DNA of 64,000 bases from FEB-7 sp963698265 (lineage in GTDB: Bacteria; Pseudomonadota; Gammaproteobacteria; Burkholderiales; Usitatibacteraceae). Below are positions 17,329 through 26,804 of the stretch, piece by piece (positions within the stretch are counted from its first letter, which is position 1; each line of letters starts with the position of its first letter). The DNA lies in the NCBI GenBank assembly GCA_963698265.1, contig CAVOQC010000003.1, positions 207,627 through 271,626 on the forward strand, in the 5' to 3' direction. Both the position numbers and the translations under genes were made by a program. The notes under the pieces were generated by a model that was given only the letters and a program-made list of their open reading frames with translations, searched no databases and was not told the origin of the DNA.

Positions 17329-18320
17329 CCCGTTGCCTGGTCACCGGCGCCGCGGGTTTTCTCGGCAGCCGGGTGGTCGCGCAGCTCCTCGACGCTGGCC
17401 ACGAGGTGGTCGCGATGGTGCGCGATGCGGCGGATGCGCCCCGCGTTTCCGCGCCCGGGGCCGCGATCGCCGTCGCCGACCTGCGCGACCGGGAGGCGCT
17501 GGGCGCGGCTACGCGGGGCGTCGAGGTCGTCTGCCACTGCGCGGCGGCGATTCCGGGCGCCGCGGGCCCGGAGGACACCTGGGCCGTCAACGCGACCGGC
17601 ACCGCGAATCTCGTCGCGGCGGCGGTGGCGGCCGGAGCCCGGCGCTTCGTCTACGTGAGCACCGACTCGGTATACGGCGATGCCGGCACCACAGGCGCCC
17701 TCGAGGACCAGGCGCTCGCCGCCGAGTACTTCGACGAGGGCAACTACCCGCGCTCGAAGCTCGAGGGCGAGCACCGGGTGCAGGAAGCCGCGGGCGCCCA
17801 CGGGCTCGAGGTCGCGATCGTGCGCACGTGCCTGCTGTACGGGCCGGGCCGCTCGCCGGGAAGCGACTACGTCAGGCGCTGGGCCGCGAAGCGCCTGTTC
17901 GCGCTCTGGGGCGGCGGAGCCGCGCGCGTCAGCATCGCCCATGTGAGCGATGTCGCCGCCGCCGTCGTGCTCGCCGCGTTCCGGCGCGAGGCGGCGGGCC
18001 GCGTGTACAACGTGAGCGACGGCGAGCCCCACTCCTGGCGCGAGATCGCCGAGGCGGTCCGCGCTGCGACCGGGCGCCCGGCCTTGCTCGTTCCCCTGCC
18101 CGGCCGTGCGGTGCTGCCGGTGGCGCGCGCGCTGCACCGCGCACTCGCGCGCCACTTTCCGCGGCTGGCCACGCGGGTGGACCCGCGCACGATCAGCTTC
18201 CTGCTCGCCGACCACGTCGTCGACATCTCGCGGATCCGGCGCGAGCTGGGCTACGCGCCCCGCGTGTCGCTCGCCGAAGGGATACGCAGCACGCTCGCAT
18301 CCCGGGACCACGGGCTGTAG
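17325..18320 (+). CDS. NAD-dependent epimerase/dehydratase (extended SDR)
   Basis: The 331-residue extended short-chain dehydrogenase has the nucleotide-binding VTGAAGFLGSRVV at its very N-terminus and a YVSTDSVYG segment. The catalytic YPRSK (YxxxK) follows at about residues 140-144. It starts with a TTG at 17325 that overlaps the stop of the radical SAM gene. Members act on nucleotide sugars or hydroxysteroid-like substrates. Its last 70 bases overlap the end of the convergent PhyH gene, a true antisense coding overlap. Confidence 0.87.
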   Translation: MTRCLVTGAAGFLGSRVVAQLLDAGHEVVAMVRDAADAPRVSAPGAAIAVADLRDREALGAATRGVEVVCHCAAAIPGAAGPEDTWAVNATGTANLVAAAVAAGARRFVYVSTDSVYGDAGTTGALEDQALAAEYFDEGNYPRSKLEGEHRVQEAAGAHGLEVAIVRTCLLYGPGRSPGSDYVRRWAAKRLFALWGGGAARVSIAHVSDVAAAVVLAAFRREAAGRVYNVSDGEPHSWREIAEAVRAATGRPALLVPLPGRAVLPVARALHRALARHFPRLATRVDPRTISFLLADHVVDISRIRRELGYAPRVSLAEGIRSTLASRDHGL

Positions 18321-19117
18321 CGGTTGCCGGCGCGGTCGGCGCCGCGCGCGAGGTAGATCCGATGCGTGTAGACCGGGCGCCCGCGCAGTGCGCCGACGAT
18401 GGGCGCGAGCAGGCCCTTGGCGAGGCCCGCGAGGCCGCTGCGCCCCGTGGGGTGGAATCGGGAGGTCGTCGGCAGGTAGCGCATGGTGAACGCGCGGCGG
18501 GGCCGGTCGCTCCGGTTCGCCCGCGAGCCGTGGACGAGCCAGGCGTCGAAGAGCACGAACTCTCCCCGGGCAAGCTCGATGTCCACGATCTCGCCCGGAT
18601 CGACCTGCTCCGGCGCGACCGCGGCCGGGAAGAACGGGTTGTCGTCCGGGGCGCGCGCCACGTAGCGGAAGTCGCGCCGGCGATGGCTGCCGCGCACGAC
18701 CCGCAGGCAGGCGTTGCCGGCATCCGTCGCGTCGATCGCGAGCCAGAGGCTCGCCACCTCGATCGGATCGAGGTAACCCTCCCAGTAGCGGGCGTCCGAA
18801 TGCCAGCCTATCGCCCGGCCGGAGCGCGGCTCCTTGAGGAAGAACTGGCTCGTCCAGAGCGCCAGGTCGGGGCCGAGGATCGGCTCGACCAGATCGAGCA
18901 CCTCGCCCGACATCAGCCAGGCGAAGAGGCGCGGATCGGCGAAGTGCGGCACGTTCAGCGCGGACGCGCGCAGCCCGGCGCCCGCTCCGCCCCGGTACGC
19001 CTCGGCGATCTCCTCGAGGGCGCGAAGCGCGGGGTCCGGAAAGAGCGGGCGGCGGCACACGAGGTAGCCGTCGCGCCGGTACGCCTCGAGATCGAGGGAC
19101 GGGAACGCTCCCGTCAT
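18251..19117 (-). CDS. Phytanoyl-CoA dioxygenase (PhyH) family protein
   Basis: The 288-residue Fe(II)/2-oxoglutarate-dependent oxygenase has the metal motif HSD (IGWHSDARYWEGY) and the distal histidine in FDAWLVHGSRANRS, with the 2-oxoglutarate-binding arginine nearby. PhyH enzymes hydroxylate lipids, amino acids or natural products. The ATG at 19117 is preceded by GGGGGA; an upstream ATG at 19171 is also in frame. It is transcribed against the epimerase and away from the second cupin gene, inside the accessory cluster. Confidence 0.85.
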   Translation of the reverse strand: MTGAFPSLDLEAYRRDGYLVCRRPLFPDPALRALEEIAEAYRGGAGAGLRASALNVPHFADPRLFAWLMSGEVLDLVEPILGPDLALWTSQFFLKEPRSGRAIGWHSDARYWEGYLDPIEVASLWLAIDATDAGNACLRVVRGSHRRRDFRYVARAPDDNPFFPAAVAPEQVDPGEIVDIELARGEFVLFDAWLVHGSRANRSDRPRRAFTMRYLPTTSRFHPTGRSGLAGLAKGLLAPIVGALRGRPVYTHRIYLARGADRAGNRYSPWSRDASVLRIPSASDTRGA

Positions 19118-19266
19118 GCCGATCCCCCGCGGCCCGTTCCCGACCCTGTGCAGAGGGCCTTCATCCGCCACCCCGGTACGCGCCGATGCGCGTGGGATAA
19201 TGGGCCGGCGCGCAAGCGGGCACGCCCGCCCTGCAGCGCGCGGCGGCGATCGACGGCGAGGCGGAC

Positions 19267-19746
19267 ATGGCCATCCTGCAGCGGGAAGGTGACAAGACGA
19301 TCGAGGTGGAGCCCGGGCTCTTCGGGCGCAAGCTCGTCGACGGCGCCCAGGGCGCCCGGCGCGTCTCGCTCGTGCGCGGCTGGATGCGACCGGGCGCCCG
19401 CCACTCGCCGCACACGCATGATGTCGAGGAAGCGGTGATTTTCCTGAGCGGCCGCGGGGTGGTCGACATCGCGGGCACGCCGCACACGGTCGGGCCCGGC
19501 GACCTGCTGAGCATCCCGCCGCACACCGTGCACAGCACGTTCAACCCCGGCGATCGCGACCTGTGCTTCGTCGCCGCCTTCGCCGACTGCATGATCGCCG
19601 CCAAGCCGCTGGAGACCGAGGACCCGCCCTCGACCACGCGCGGGCCGCGTGCCGTGCGCGCGCTTCGCCGCGGCATCGCAGCCGCCCTGTTCCGCGCCGC
19701 GGATATCCTCGCGCGGCGCTCGCGCCGCACCTCCGCTACGTCCTGA
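19267..19746 (+). CDS. Cupin-domain protein
   Basis: The 159-residue protein has a complete cupin motif 1 with metal ligands (RHSPHTHDVEEAVIFLSGRG) and motif 2 (DLLSIPPHTVHSTFNPG), so a mononuclear metal site is likely. The C-terminus is Arg/Ala-rich. The ATG at 19267 was chosen as the first in-frame methionine before the cupin fold. The stop overlaps the end of the convergent B12-type radical SAM gene by 11 bases. Confidence 0.8.
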   Translation: MAILQREGDKTIEVEPGLFGRKLVDGAQGARRVSLVRGWMRPGARHSPHTHDVEEAVIFLSGRGVVDIAGTPHTVGPGDLLSIPPHTVHSTFNPGDRDLCFVAAFADCMIAAKPLETEDPPSTTRGPRAVRALRRGIAAALFRAADILARRSRRTSATS

Positions 19747-21472
19747 TTCGCGCGTCACCGGAGGCCCGGGCCTCGTCGCCCGCCGCCGGCACCGCCGCGT
19801 ACAGGCGGCCCGTGTCCCGCGCCGCGCGCTGCTGCCCGGCGCCCTGCCCCGCGGCGATCCGCTTCGCGTTCTCCGCCACTCGCCGCACCCGCCGCCGGCG
19901 CAGCAGGTAGCGGACGTGCGCGAGCTTCGAGCGCTCGAGGAAGAGGACGAGCCGGGACAGGATCCCCGCGTGGCGCTCCCACCAGGGCGAGCGGCCCATC
20001 GCGCGGATCCACGCCTTCGGGAAGCCGTCGACCTGCGTGAGGTACACGAGGCAGTTGAGGTAGGTGAGCTGCACGAACGGGAACTCCCCGATCTTCGCCT
20101 TGCGGCTCACGTCGCGCTCGTGCCCCGCGTCCCCCGCGAGCTGCTCGAGCATCACCTTGGCCTCGTAGTCGGCCTCGGTGATCGCGCCCGCCTCGAGCGC
20201 CTTGCGGGTGAGCGGGTAGTTCTCGCGGAAGGCGAGCGTGAACATCTGCACCATGAAGGGCCGCTCGAGCGACAGCAGGTAGTCGAGCGTGAGGCGCACG
20301 TCCGCCTCCTTCTCGAGCGGGTTGTCGAGGATCACGTCGTAGGTGACGGCGATGTCGGTCTGCGCGAACGTCCGCGAAAGCTCCACCAGCTTCGCCTGGG
20401 TGCGGTGCGGGCGGTTGAAGAGCTTGAGCGTCTCGGGAGAGGCGCTCTGGATGCCGATCTCCAGGTCCATCAGGCCGCTCTCGGCGAGGAGCCGCACGAA
20501 CTCCTCGTCGAGGAAGCTGTCCGGGTGCGCCTCGCAGTACCACGGCAGCCCCACGCGGTCGCGGTAGGCGGGGAGGAAGCTGCGCATCCACTTGCGGTGA
20601 AAGAGGAACTCCTCGTCGAAGAACCACACGTAGTTGGCGCCGAGCACGTCGCGGGCGTGGATCAGTTCCTCGATCACCGACTCCACCGAGCGCCGGCGCA
20701 GGAACCGCCCGTCTGTCGTCGCGTACACGTCCTTCAGGTAGGGCACCGAGCAGAACGAGCAGTTGTACGGGCAGCCCCGGGACGAGATCAGCGGATAGCC
20801 GTAGCGGTCCGGCCCGTAATGGGGCGGCAGGGTGTCGAAGGTCTGCACGCCCTCGTCCTCGACCAGGTAGCTGGGCACGTCGTCGTAGCGAAACCACGGG
20901 ATCGTGTCGAGGTCCTGCACCAGCGGGCGCTGCGGCACCGGGTCCGCGACGCGCGTGCGCAGGCCCGCGACGCCGCCGAGGCTTGCCCCGCGCTCGGTGC
21001 GGTCGAGCACCTCGAGCACCGTTTCCTCGCTCTCGCCGACCGCCACGCCGTCCACGTCCGCATCCCGGAAGACGCTGTCCGGGCTCATGGTCGCGTGCCA
21101 GCCTCCCCACAGCAGGCGCGCGCCGGGAAACGCCGCGCGGATGCGCCGCGACATCTCGAGCGCATAGGGCAGCACCCGCGTGGCCACGCTCAACCCGATG
21201 ACGTCGGGGGCGAGCGTGCGCAGCAGCCCCACCACGGCGACGTAGTTCGCCTCGTTGAGCGAGTAGTGCGGCGAGTTGTGCGCGAGGCGCTTGACGAAGA
21301 CGAGGTCGCACCGGTAGCCGTGCTTCCTCACGTGCGCGGCGATCGACCGCGTTCCGAGGGCGAAGTCGTCGGCGAAGTTGAGGAGCGCGATTCGCGTCGC
21401 CTTGGGCTTGCCGCTGCGGTCGATCGGATCGACGGCATCCACGGTGTCGCGGAACTGGATGGTGGCCTCCAT
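19736..21472 (-). CDS. B12-binding-domain radical SAM protein
   Basis: The 578-residue protein has an N-terminal cobalamin-binding Rossmann-like domain (RIALLNFADDFALGTRSIA through LLWGGWHATM) and a central radical SAM core with CPYNCSFC at about residues 238-245. The YDVILDNPLEKEADV segment follows, which is typical of COG1032 enzymes. These enzymes catalyse radical methylation or ring and C-C rearrangements in hopanoid, bacteriochlorophyll and natural-product pathways. It shares the cluster with a second radical SAM enzyme, PhyH and O-antigen ligase genes. Substrate unknown. Confidence 0.87.
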   Translation of the reverse strand: MEATIQFRDTVDAVDPIDRSGKPKATRIALLNFADDFALGTRSIAAHVRKHGYRCDLVFVKRLAHNSPHYSLNEANYVAVVGLLRTLAPDVIGLSVATRVLPYALEMSRRIRAAFPGARLLWGGWHATMSPDSVFRDADVDGVAVGESEETVLEVLDRTERGASLGGVAGLRTRVADPVPQRPLVQDLDTIPWFRYDDVPSYLVEDEGVQTFDTLPPHYGPDRYGYPLISSRGCPYNCSFCSVPYLKDVYATTDGRFLRRRSVESVIEELIHARDVLGANYVWFFDEEFLFHRKWMRSFLPAYRDRVGLPWYCEAHPDSFLDEEFVRLLAESGLMDLEIGIQSASPETLKLFNRPHRTQAKLVELSRTFAQTDIAVTYDVILDNPLEKEADVRLTLDYLLSLERPFMVQMFTLAFRENYPLTRKALEAGAITEADYEAKVMLEQLAGDAGHERDVSRKAKIGEFPFVQLTYLNCLVYLTQVDGFPKAWIRAMGRSPWWERHAGILSRLVLFLERSKLAHVRYLLRRRRVRRVAENAKRIAAGQGAGQQRAARDTGRLYAAVPAAGDEARASGDARIRT

Positions 21473-21504
21473 CGGGTGACGCTATCACCCGCCCCGAAGG
21501 AGCG

Positions 21505-23052
21505 TCAATCGGCTCGTCTCGGGGCGTTGCCCGGGGCGCTGCCCGCCGCGGCGGGTTCCCCGGTGATCCGGGTCATGGCCACGGTGAGCGCCACCAGGAC
21601 CCAGAACCACATGTAGATCGTCGGCTCGCGAAAGATCGGATTGCTCACGCCGTCGAACAGGTAGGCGAGCAGCCCCGCCGCCGCCGCCACCGCGATCCGG
21701 CGCCAGGGCTCGATGCCGCTGCGGGCGATCTTCCAGAGCCTCGCGAGCGTCGCCACCGCCAGGCCGTAGTAAGCCACCACGCCGAAGAGCCCCATTTCCG
21801 CACCGATGAAGAGGGCTGTGTTGTGCACCGGCTCGAAGATGCGCCAGTCCGTGTTGTGGGTGTACAGGTCCCACATGTAGTTCCCGGCGCCGACGCCGAA
21901 GAGGAAGTTCCCGCGCCAGATCTCCCAGGCGACAGGGAACTGGTCGAACCGCGCGAGGAGCAGGACGGCCGGCGCATCGAAGAAGCGCGCGAATATCCTC
22001 GGGAGCACGAACGGACCGGCGACGATGGCGAGCACGAGCCCCGCGAAAAGGCTCTTGCCGACGTGCCGCTCGCCCCAGGCCAGCAGCACGATCATCGTGA
22101 TGCCGCAGGAGATCGCCGTGCCGAGCCAGGCCGAGCGCGAATAGGTGACCACCAGCGCCACGATGCCCGCCACGACCAGGGCGCCCGCGGCGAGTCGCAG
22201 CCGCCCTTGCAGGTCGCCCTTGAAGAGAAACATGAGCAGGAAGGGGATCAACATGGCCAGGTAGGTGCCCAGCGCGTGCGAATCGTAGAGGCTGCCGGTG
22301 GCGCGGGTGATGTCCTCGATGCCCAGGACCTTGTACTGCGTGTCGAGCCGGTCGCCGGAGCCCTTGTCGATGATCAGCCCGGGGGGCAGGACATCGAAGT
22401 ACTGGAGCAAGCCGACGACCGACTCGGCGAGGACGATGAACCCGATGGACCCCAGCAGCCAGGGCAGGTGCTCGCGCCGGAAGTGCCGCGAGACGTAGAG
22501 GTAGATCAGCGCGTGCTTCAGCTGGTGCTCGAAGGCGAAGATCGCGAGGGGCTGCTCGGCCCCCCATTGGGAGAGGGCGTTCCCCAGGAGGATCATGGCC
22601 ACCCAGAAGTCCAGCCGTTCCGGACGGGGCAGCGGGGCCGTGCGCAGCACGAGGATCCGGAATCCCCAGGCGAAGTAGAGGCCCAGCAGGAGCATGTCGA
22701 CGAGGCCCACGCCGAGCGTGCCGCTGTAGAGCGAGGCGTGGCGGATGATCTGCGAGTAGACGTGCTCGTCGAGGAACGTCCACTTCGAGAGCCCGGCGAG
22801 TGCCACGCTGAAGAGCAGCAGGATGAACGCGAACTCCGAGAACCGCCCCGCGGTCATCATCGCCACCGCGACCATCGCGATGCCCACCACGGTCACCACG
22901 AACCACCGGCCCTCGAGGCTCCAGAGGGAATACGCCACCGCCGCGAAGAGCGCCCCGAGCAGGACCGCCAGCAGGACCGCCCACGGGCCGGAGACCGCGA
23001 TGCGCGGGCGCCGCGCCGCAGGGCCCTGCCCGCTCAAGTCCGCATCGGTCAT
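21505..23052 (-). CDS. O-antigen ligase / Wzy-like polysaccharide membrane protein
   Basis: The protein of about 515 residues has around 12 hydrophobic segments and the Wzy_C-type landmarks VTYSRSAWLG and GVGAGNYMWDLYTHN in the large periplasmic loop. Members join O-antigen to lipid A core or polymerise glycans at the inner membrane. The ATG at 23052 follows AGGATTCC; an ATG at 23073 is also possible. It lies 33 bases upstream of the B12-type radical SAM gene and is probably co-transcribed, tying that enzyme to surface glycan or lipid assembly. Confidence 0.8.
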   Translation of the reverse strand: MTDADLSGQGPAARRPRIAVSGPWAVLLAVLLGALFAAVAYSLWSLEGRWFVVTVVGIAMVAVAMMTAGRFSEFAFILLLFSVALAGLSKWTFLDEHVYSQIIRHASLYSGTLGVGLVDMLLLGLYFAWGFRILVLRTAPLPRPERLDFWVAMILLGNALSQWGAEQPLAIFAFEHQLKHALIYLYVSRHFRREHLPWLLGSIGFIVLAESVVGLLQYFDVLPPGLIIDKGSGDRLDTQYKVLGIEDITRATGSLYDSHALGTYLAMLIPFLLMFLFKGDLQGRLRLAAGALVVAGIVALVVTYSRSAWLGTAISCGITMIVLLAWGERHVGKSLFAGLVLAIVAGPFVLPRIFARFFDAPAVLLLARFDQFPVAWEIWRGNFLFGVGAGNYMWDLYTHNTDWRIFEPVHNTALFIGAEMGLFGVVAYYGLAVATLARLWKIARSGIEPWRRIAVAAAAGLLAYLFDGVSNPIFREPTIYMWFWVLVALTVAMTRITGEPAAAGSAPGNAPRRAD

Positions 23053-23279
23053 GGAATCCTGGAAAGGAAGCATCGCTGGCGCGTATGTTACCGCCCCGCC
23101 GGAGGCAGCGGCCCGGGAGCGCCGCGCCCGCCGCCCGGCAAACGGTCCCGGGCCTCCCGCCGCGAGGGGTCCCGCCGGGCTCAAGTCCGTGCTCGACCTG
23201 CCGATAATCCCGAGCCAGCGCAAAGGCTGCCGATACCGGCTGCCTCGCGCCTGCGCACCCATCCACGAGGGAACCATTC

Positions 23280-26200
23280 GTGCCTCCGATATCGTCACTG
23301 CGCGACCAACATCCCCTGAGCGGCGGAAAGCTGGCCGCGGGTCTCGTGGTGGCGGCCGGCATCGCGCTTTGCGTCCCCGCGTTCCACGAGACGCAGTCCG
23401 TGGTCGAGCGCGAGGCGCGCTTCAAGTTCGAGTCCGCCGCGGCCTCGCTCGCGGCCAATACCCAGACGCGCATGCGCAGCTACGCGGACCTGCTCTACGG
23501 CCTGCAGGGCCTTTTCCAGGCCAATCCAGCGCTCGACAGGAGCGCCTTCGACCGCTACGTCTACAGCCTGAACCTGCCCGTGCTCTACCCCGGCGTGCGG
23601 GCGATCTCCTACGTGCAACGGGTGCCGGCGTCCGGGAGGGCGGCGCTCGAGGCGCGGCTGGGCGCCGATGCCGAGCTCGTGCGCCGGGGCGTGGGGCGGG
23701 TGGCGATTCATCCCGAGCCCAAGGGCCCCGAGCACCTGGTGCTCACCTACATCGAGCCCCTGCACGCGAACAAGACCGCGCTCGGCTACGACCTCGCCTC
23801 CGACGCAAGGCGCATGGCCCTGGTCGAACGGGCGCGCGACTCCGGCATGCCGACGCTCTCCGAGCGCCTCATCCTGAAATCCGACGCCACCGGCAGTGAG
23901 CCCGGGCTGGTCATGCGCCTCGCGCTCTACGAGCAGGACGCCTTCACGCCCGACGTCGTGCGACGCCGCAACGCCTTCTCCGGCCTCGCGAACGTGACCT
24001 TCCAGGTCGACGACCTCGCGCGCCACATGCTGGTCGGCGAGCACGACGGCAAGTTCGCACTGACCATCCTCGACCACGGCTACGTCGACGGCGACCCGAA
24101 GCCCGCGCCGCAGGAGCTGTACTCGAACGCCGCTGCGCTTCCGCTCCAGGCGGGCGCCGTCTTCACGACGGCGCTGCTCGTCGACGTCGGCCAGCGCCGC
24201 TGGGAGTTGCGCTACAGCGCCCCGCAGGCCCTGTTCGTCCGGGCGACGGGCGCGGCGCTGCCCTGGGCGGCATTCGCCACCGTGCTCGCGGTGAGCCTGC
24301 TGCTCGGCGGCCTGGTCTACTCGCTCGCCATTTCCAGGAGCCGCGCGAAGTCGCTGGCTGCGCGGATGACGGCCGACCTGCGCGAGAGCCGGGCGAGGCT
24401 CGCCGAGGAACAGCGCCGCACGCAGGAGCTGATCGAAGTGCTTCCCAACCCGGTCTACTTCAAGTCGACGGACGGCCGCTATCTCGGCGTGAACAAGGCC
24501 TGGGAGGCCTTCTTCGGCCTGCCGCGCGAGGCCTTCCTGGGCAAGACCGTGCACGACCTCTACCCCCACGACCCCGGCATCGCGCGGCGGCTGCAGGCGG
24601 ACGACGAGGCCGTGTGGTCGCGGTCCCGGCCGAGGACCTGCGAGACGACCATCACCACCCGCGACGGGCGGATGCACGATGCCCTCTTCTACAAGGCCCC
24701 CTTCGCCGGCGCCGACGGCGCCACGGCGGGGCTCGTCGGGACCATCGTCGACATCACGGAACGCAAGCAGGCGGAAGTGCGCCTGCAGCTGGAACACGCC
24801 GTCGTCCGCCTGCTCTCGGAAGCGGACCGGTCGAGCGGGACCATGACCAAGCTCCTCCAGATCATCGGCGAGGCGCTCGGTTGCGCGTTCGGCGCCTGGT
24901 GGGCCGTGGACGACAAGGTGCAGCAGATAGCATGCGACGACACCTGGTGCGATCCGGCGGCCGCGATCGGCGCGTTCGCGGACGCAACCCGCCGGTTCAG
25001 GCACGGGCGCGAGGATGCGGGAGGACCGCCGACCGACGTCTGGGCGAGCGGCGAGCCGCTGTGGGCCCCGGATCTCACGCAGGCCGCGCCCTTCGACCGC
25101 GCGTCGCTCGCAGCGGGCGCCGGCCTCCGGTCGGCCTTCGCCTTTCCGGTGCACTGCGGCAGCGAGATCCTCGGCGTCATGGAGTTCTACGGCCGGGAAG
25201 TGCGGCCGGCCCCGGATCCGCTGCTGGAGAGCGCGCACACGCTCGGCGGCCAGGTGGGGCTCTTCATCGCGCGCAAGCGGGCCGAGGAGCGCATCCGCCA
25301 CCTTGCGCATTTCGACGACCTCACGGGGCTCGCAAACCGCAACCTGTTCGGCGAGTGCCTGAAGCACGCCGTGGCCAACGCGCGCCGCAACGGGAAGTCC
25401 CTGGTCGTCCTGTTCATCGACCTGGACCGCTTCAAGAACATCAACGACACGCTCGGGCACGAGGCGGGCGACCTCGTGCTGAAGGAGGTCGCGGCCCGGC
25501 TGCTGGGATGCCTTCGCGAAAGCGACACCGTCGGCCGGCTCGGCGGCGACGAGTTCGTGGTGCTGCTCGAGGACATGCCCCAGCCGATGCACGGCGCCAT
25601 CGTCGCCCAGAAGATCCTCGACGAGGTGTCCCGCCCCATCAAGATCGAGATGCAGGAGTACCACGTCACCGCGAGCATCGGCATCAGCACCTGCCCCGGC
25701 GACGGCGAGGACGTGCAGAGCCTGCTGAAGAACGCCGACATCGCGATGTACCGCGCCAAGGAGCAGGGGAAGAACAACTTCCAGTTCTACTCGGAGGCGC
25801 TCAACGTCCACACCGTGGAGCGCCTGGCGCTCGAGTCCGACCTGCGCCGCGCCCTGGAGCGCGACCAATTCGTGCTCCACTACCAGCCAAAGGTCGACAT
25901 CCACAGCGGCCGCATCGCGAGCGTCGAGGCGCTGGTGCGCTGGCAGCATCCGGAGCGGGGCCTCGTGGCCCCCATGGACTTCATCCCGCTGGCGGAGGAG
26001 ACGGGCCTGATCGTGCCCATCGGCCTGTGGGTGCTGCAGGCGGCCTGCGCCCAGGCCCGGGCGTGGCGGGACCAGGGGCTGCCCTGGCTGCGGGTCGCCG
26101 TGAACCTCTCGGCGCGCCAGTTCACCCACGAGAACCTGCTCGAGGACGTGGCGCGGATCCTGGACGAGACCGGCCTCGACGCGGAGATGCTCGAGTTCGA

Positions 26201-26693
26201 GATCACCGAGAGCATGGTGATGCAGGACCCGGCGAAAGCGGAGAAGCTGCTGGCCGAGCTCAAGGCCATGGGCGTCTTCCTCTCCATCGACGACTTCGGC
26301 ACCGGCTACTCATCGCTCAGCTACCTGAAGCGCTTCCCCATAGACAGCCTGAAGATCGACCGCTCGTTCATTCGCGACCTGCCGGGCGACGGCGACGACG
26401 CGGCCATCACGCGCGCGATCATCGCCATGGCCCACGGCCTGCGGCTCACCGTCATCGCCGAAGGCGTCGAGACCGCAGGGCAACTGGACTTCCTGCGCGA
26501 CAACGGCTGCGACGAGATGCAGGGATACCATTTCAGCAAACCGGTGCCGGCGCGCGAGCTGGGGCGCCTCGTGCGGGACCACGTGATCGCCGGCGCGCCC
26601 GCCCGGGACCACGCGCCGCGCGAACCGGCGCCCGCTTTCGTCCCGCCTGCCGCCACCTTCCTGGAACCTGCCCCTGCCTGCAGGCAGCCTTGA
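23280..26693 (+). CDS. CHASE-PAS-GAF-GGDEF-EAL cyclic-di-GMP signalling protein
   Basis: The 1137-residue protein has an N-terminal membrane helix, a periplasmic CHASE-type sensor (to about residue 310) and a second helix (about 320-345). These are followed by PAS (VLPNPVYFKSTDGRYLGVN), GAF, GGDEF and EAL domains. The GGDEF motif is intact at residues 755-759 and the EAL motif is EALVRW from residue 883. Both active sites look complete, so it could make and degrade c-di-GMP. The GTG at 23280 has GAGGGA upstream. It stands alone, divergent from the O-antigen ligase gene, so it may control surface traits. Confidence 0.92.
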   Translation: MPPISSLRDQHPLSGGKLAAGLVVAAGIALCVPAFHETQSVVEREARFKFESAAASLAANTQTRMRSYADLLYGLQGLFQANPALDRSAFDRYVYSLNLPVLYPGVRAISYVQRVPASGRAALEARLGADAELVRRGVGRVAIHPEPKGPEHLVLTYIEPLHANKTALGYDLASDARRMALVERARDSGMPTLSERLILKSDATGSEPGLVMRLALYEQDAFTPDVVRRRNAFSGLANVTFQVDDLARHMLVGEHDGKFALTILDHGYVDGDPKPAPQELYSNAAALPLQAGAVFTTALLVDVGQRRWELRYSAPQALFVRATGAALPWAAFATVLAVSLLLGGLVYSLAISRSRAKSLAARMTADLRESRARLAEEQRRTQELIEVLPNPVYFKSTDGRYLGVNKAWEAFFGLPREAFLGKTVHDLYPHDPGIARRLQADDEAVWSRSRPRTCETTITTRDGRMHDALFYKAPFAGADGATAGLVGTIVDITERKQAEVRLQLEHAVVRLLSEADRSSGTMTKLLQIIGEALGCAFGAWWAVDDKVQQIACDDTWCDPAAAIGAFADATRRFRHGREDAGGPPTDVWASGEPLWAPDLTQAAPFDRASLAAGAGLRSAFAFPVHCGSEILGVMEFYGREVRPAPDPLLESAHTLGGQVGLFIARKRAEERIRHLAHFDDLTGLANRNLFGECLKHAVANARRNGKSLVVLFIDLDRFKNINDTLGHEAGDLVLKEVAARLLGCLRESDTVGRLGGDEFVVLLEDMPQPMHGAIVAQKILDEVSRPIKIEMQEYHVTASIGISTCPGDGEDVQSLLKNADIAMYRAKEQGKNNFQFYSEALNVHTVERLALESDLRRALERDQFVLHYQPKVDIHSGRIASVEALVRWQHPERGLVAPMDFIPLAEETGLIVPIGLWVLQAACAQARAWRDQGLPWLRVAVNLSARQFTHENLLEDVARILDETGLDAEMLEFEITESMVMQDPAKAEKLLAELKAMGVFLSIDDFGTGYSSLSYLKRFPIDSLKIDRSFIRDLPGDGDDAAITRAIIAMAHGLRLTVIAEGVETAGQLDFLRDNGCDEMQGYHFSKPVPARELGRLVRDHVIAGAPARDHAPREPAPAFVPPAATFLEPAPACRQP

Positions 26694-26804
26694 GGATCCC
26701 GCCGCCCAGCGCGGCGATACGACGCCCCTTTCCTCCCTACCCTTGAAAGGCGGCCCGCCGGACCCCAGTTGAGGGGAAATCGGACCACGGGGCGAAGCGA
26801 CAAG

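Noticed and set aside
23295..26129. A 944-codon minus-strand frame inside the GGDEF/EAL gene
   Set aside because: It lies wholly antisense to a protein with intact domains, and its translation has no recognisable fold.
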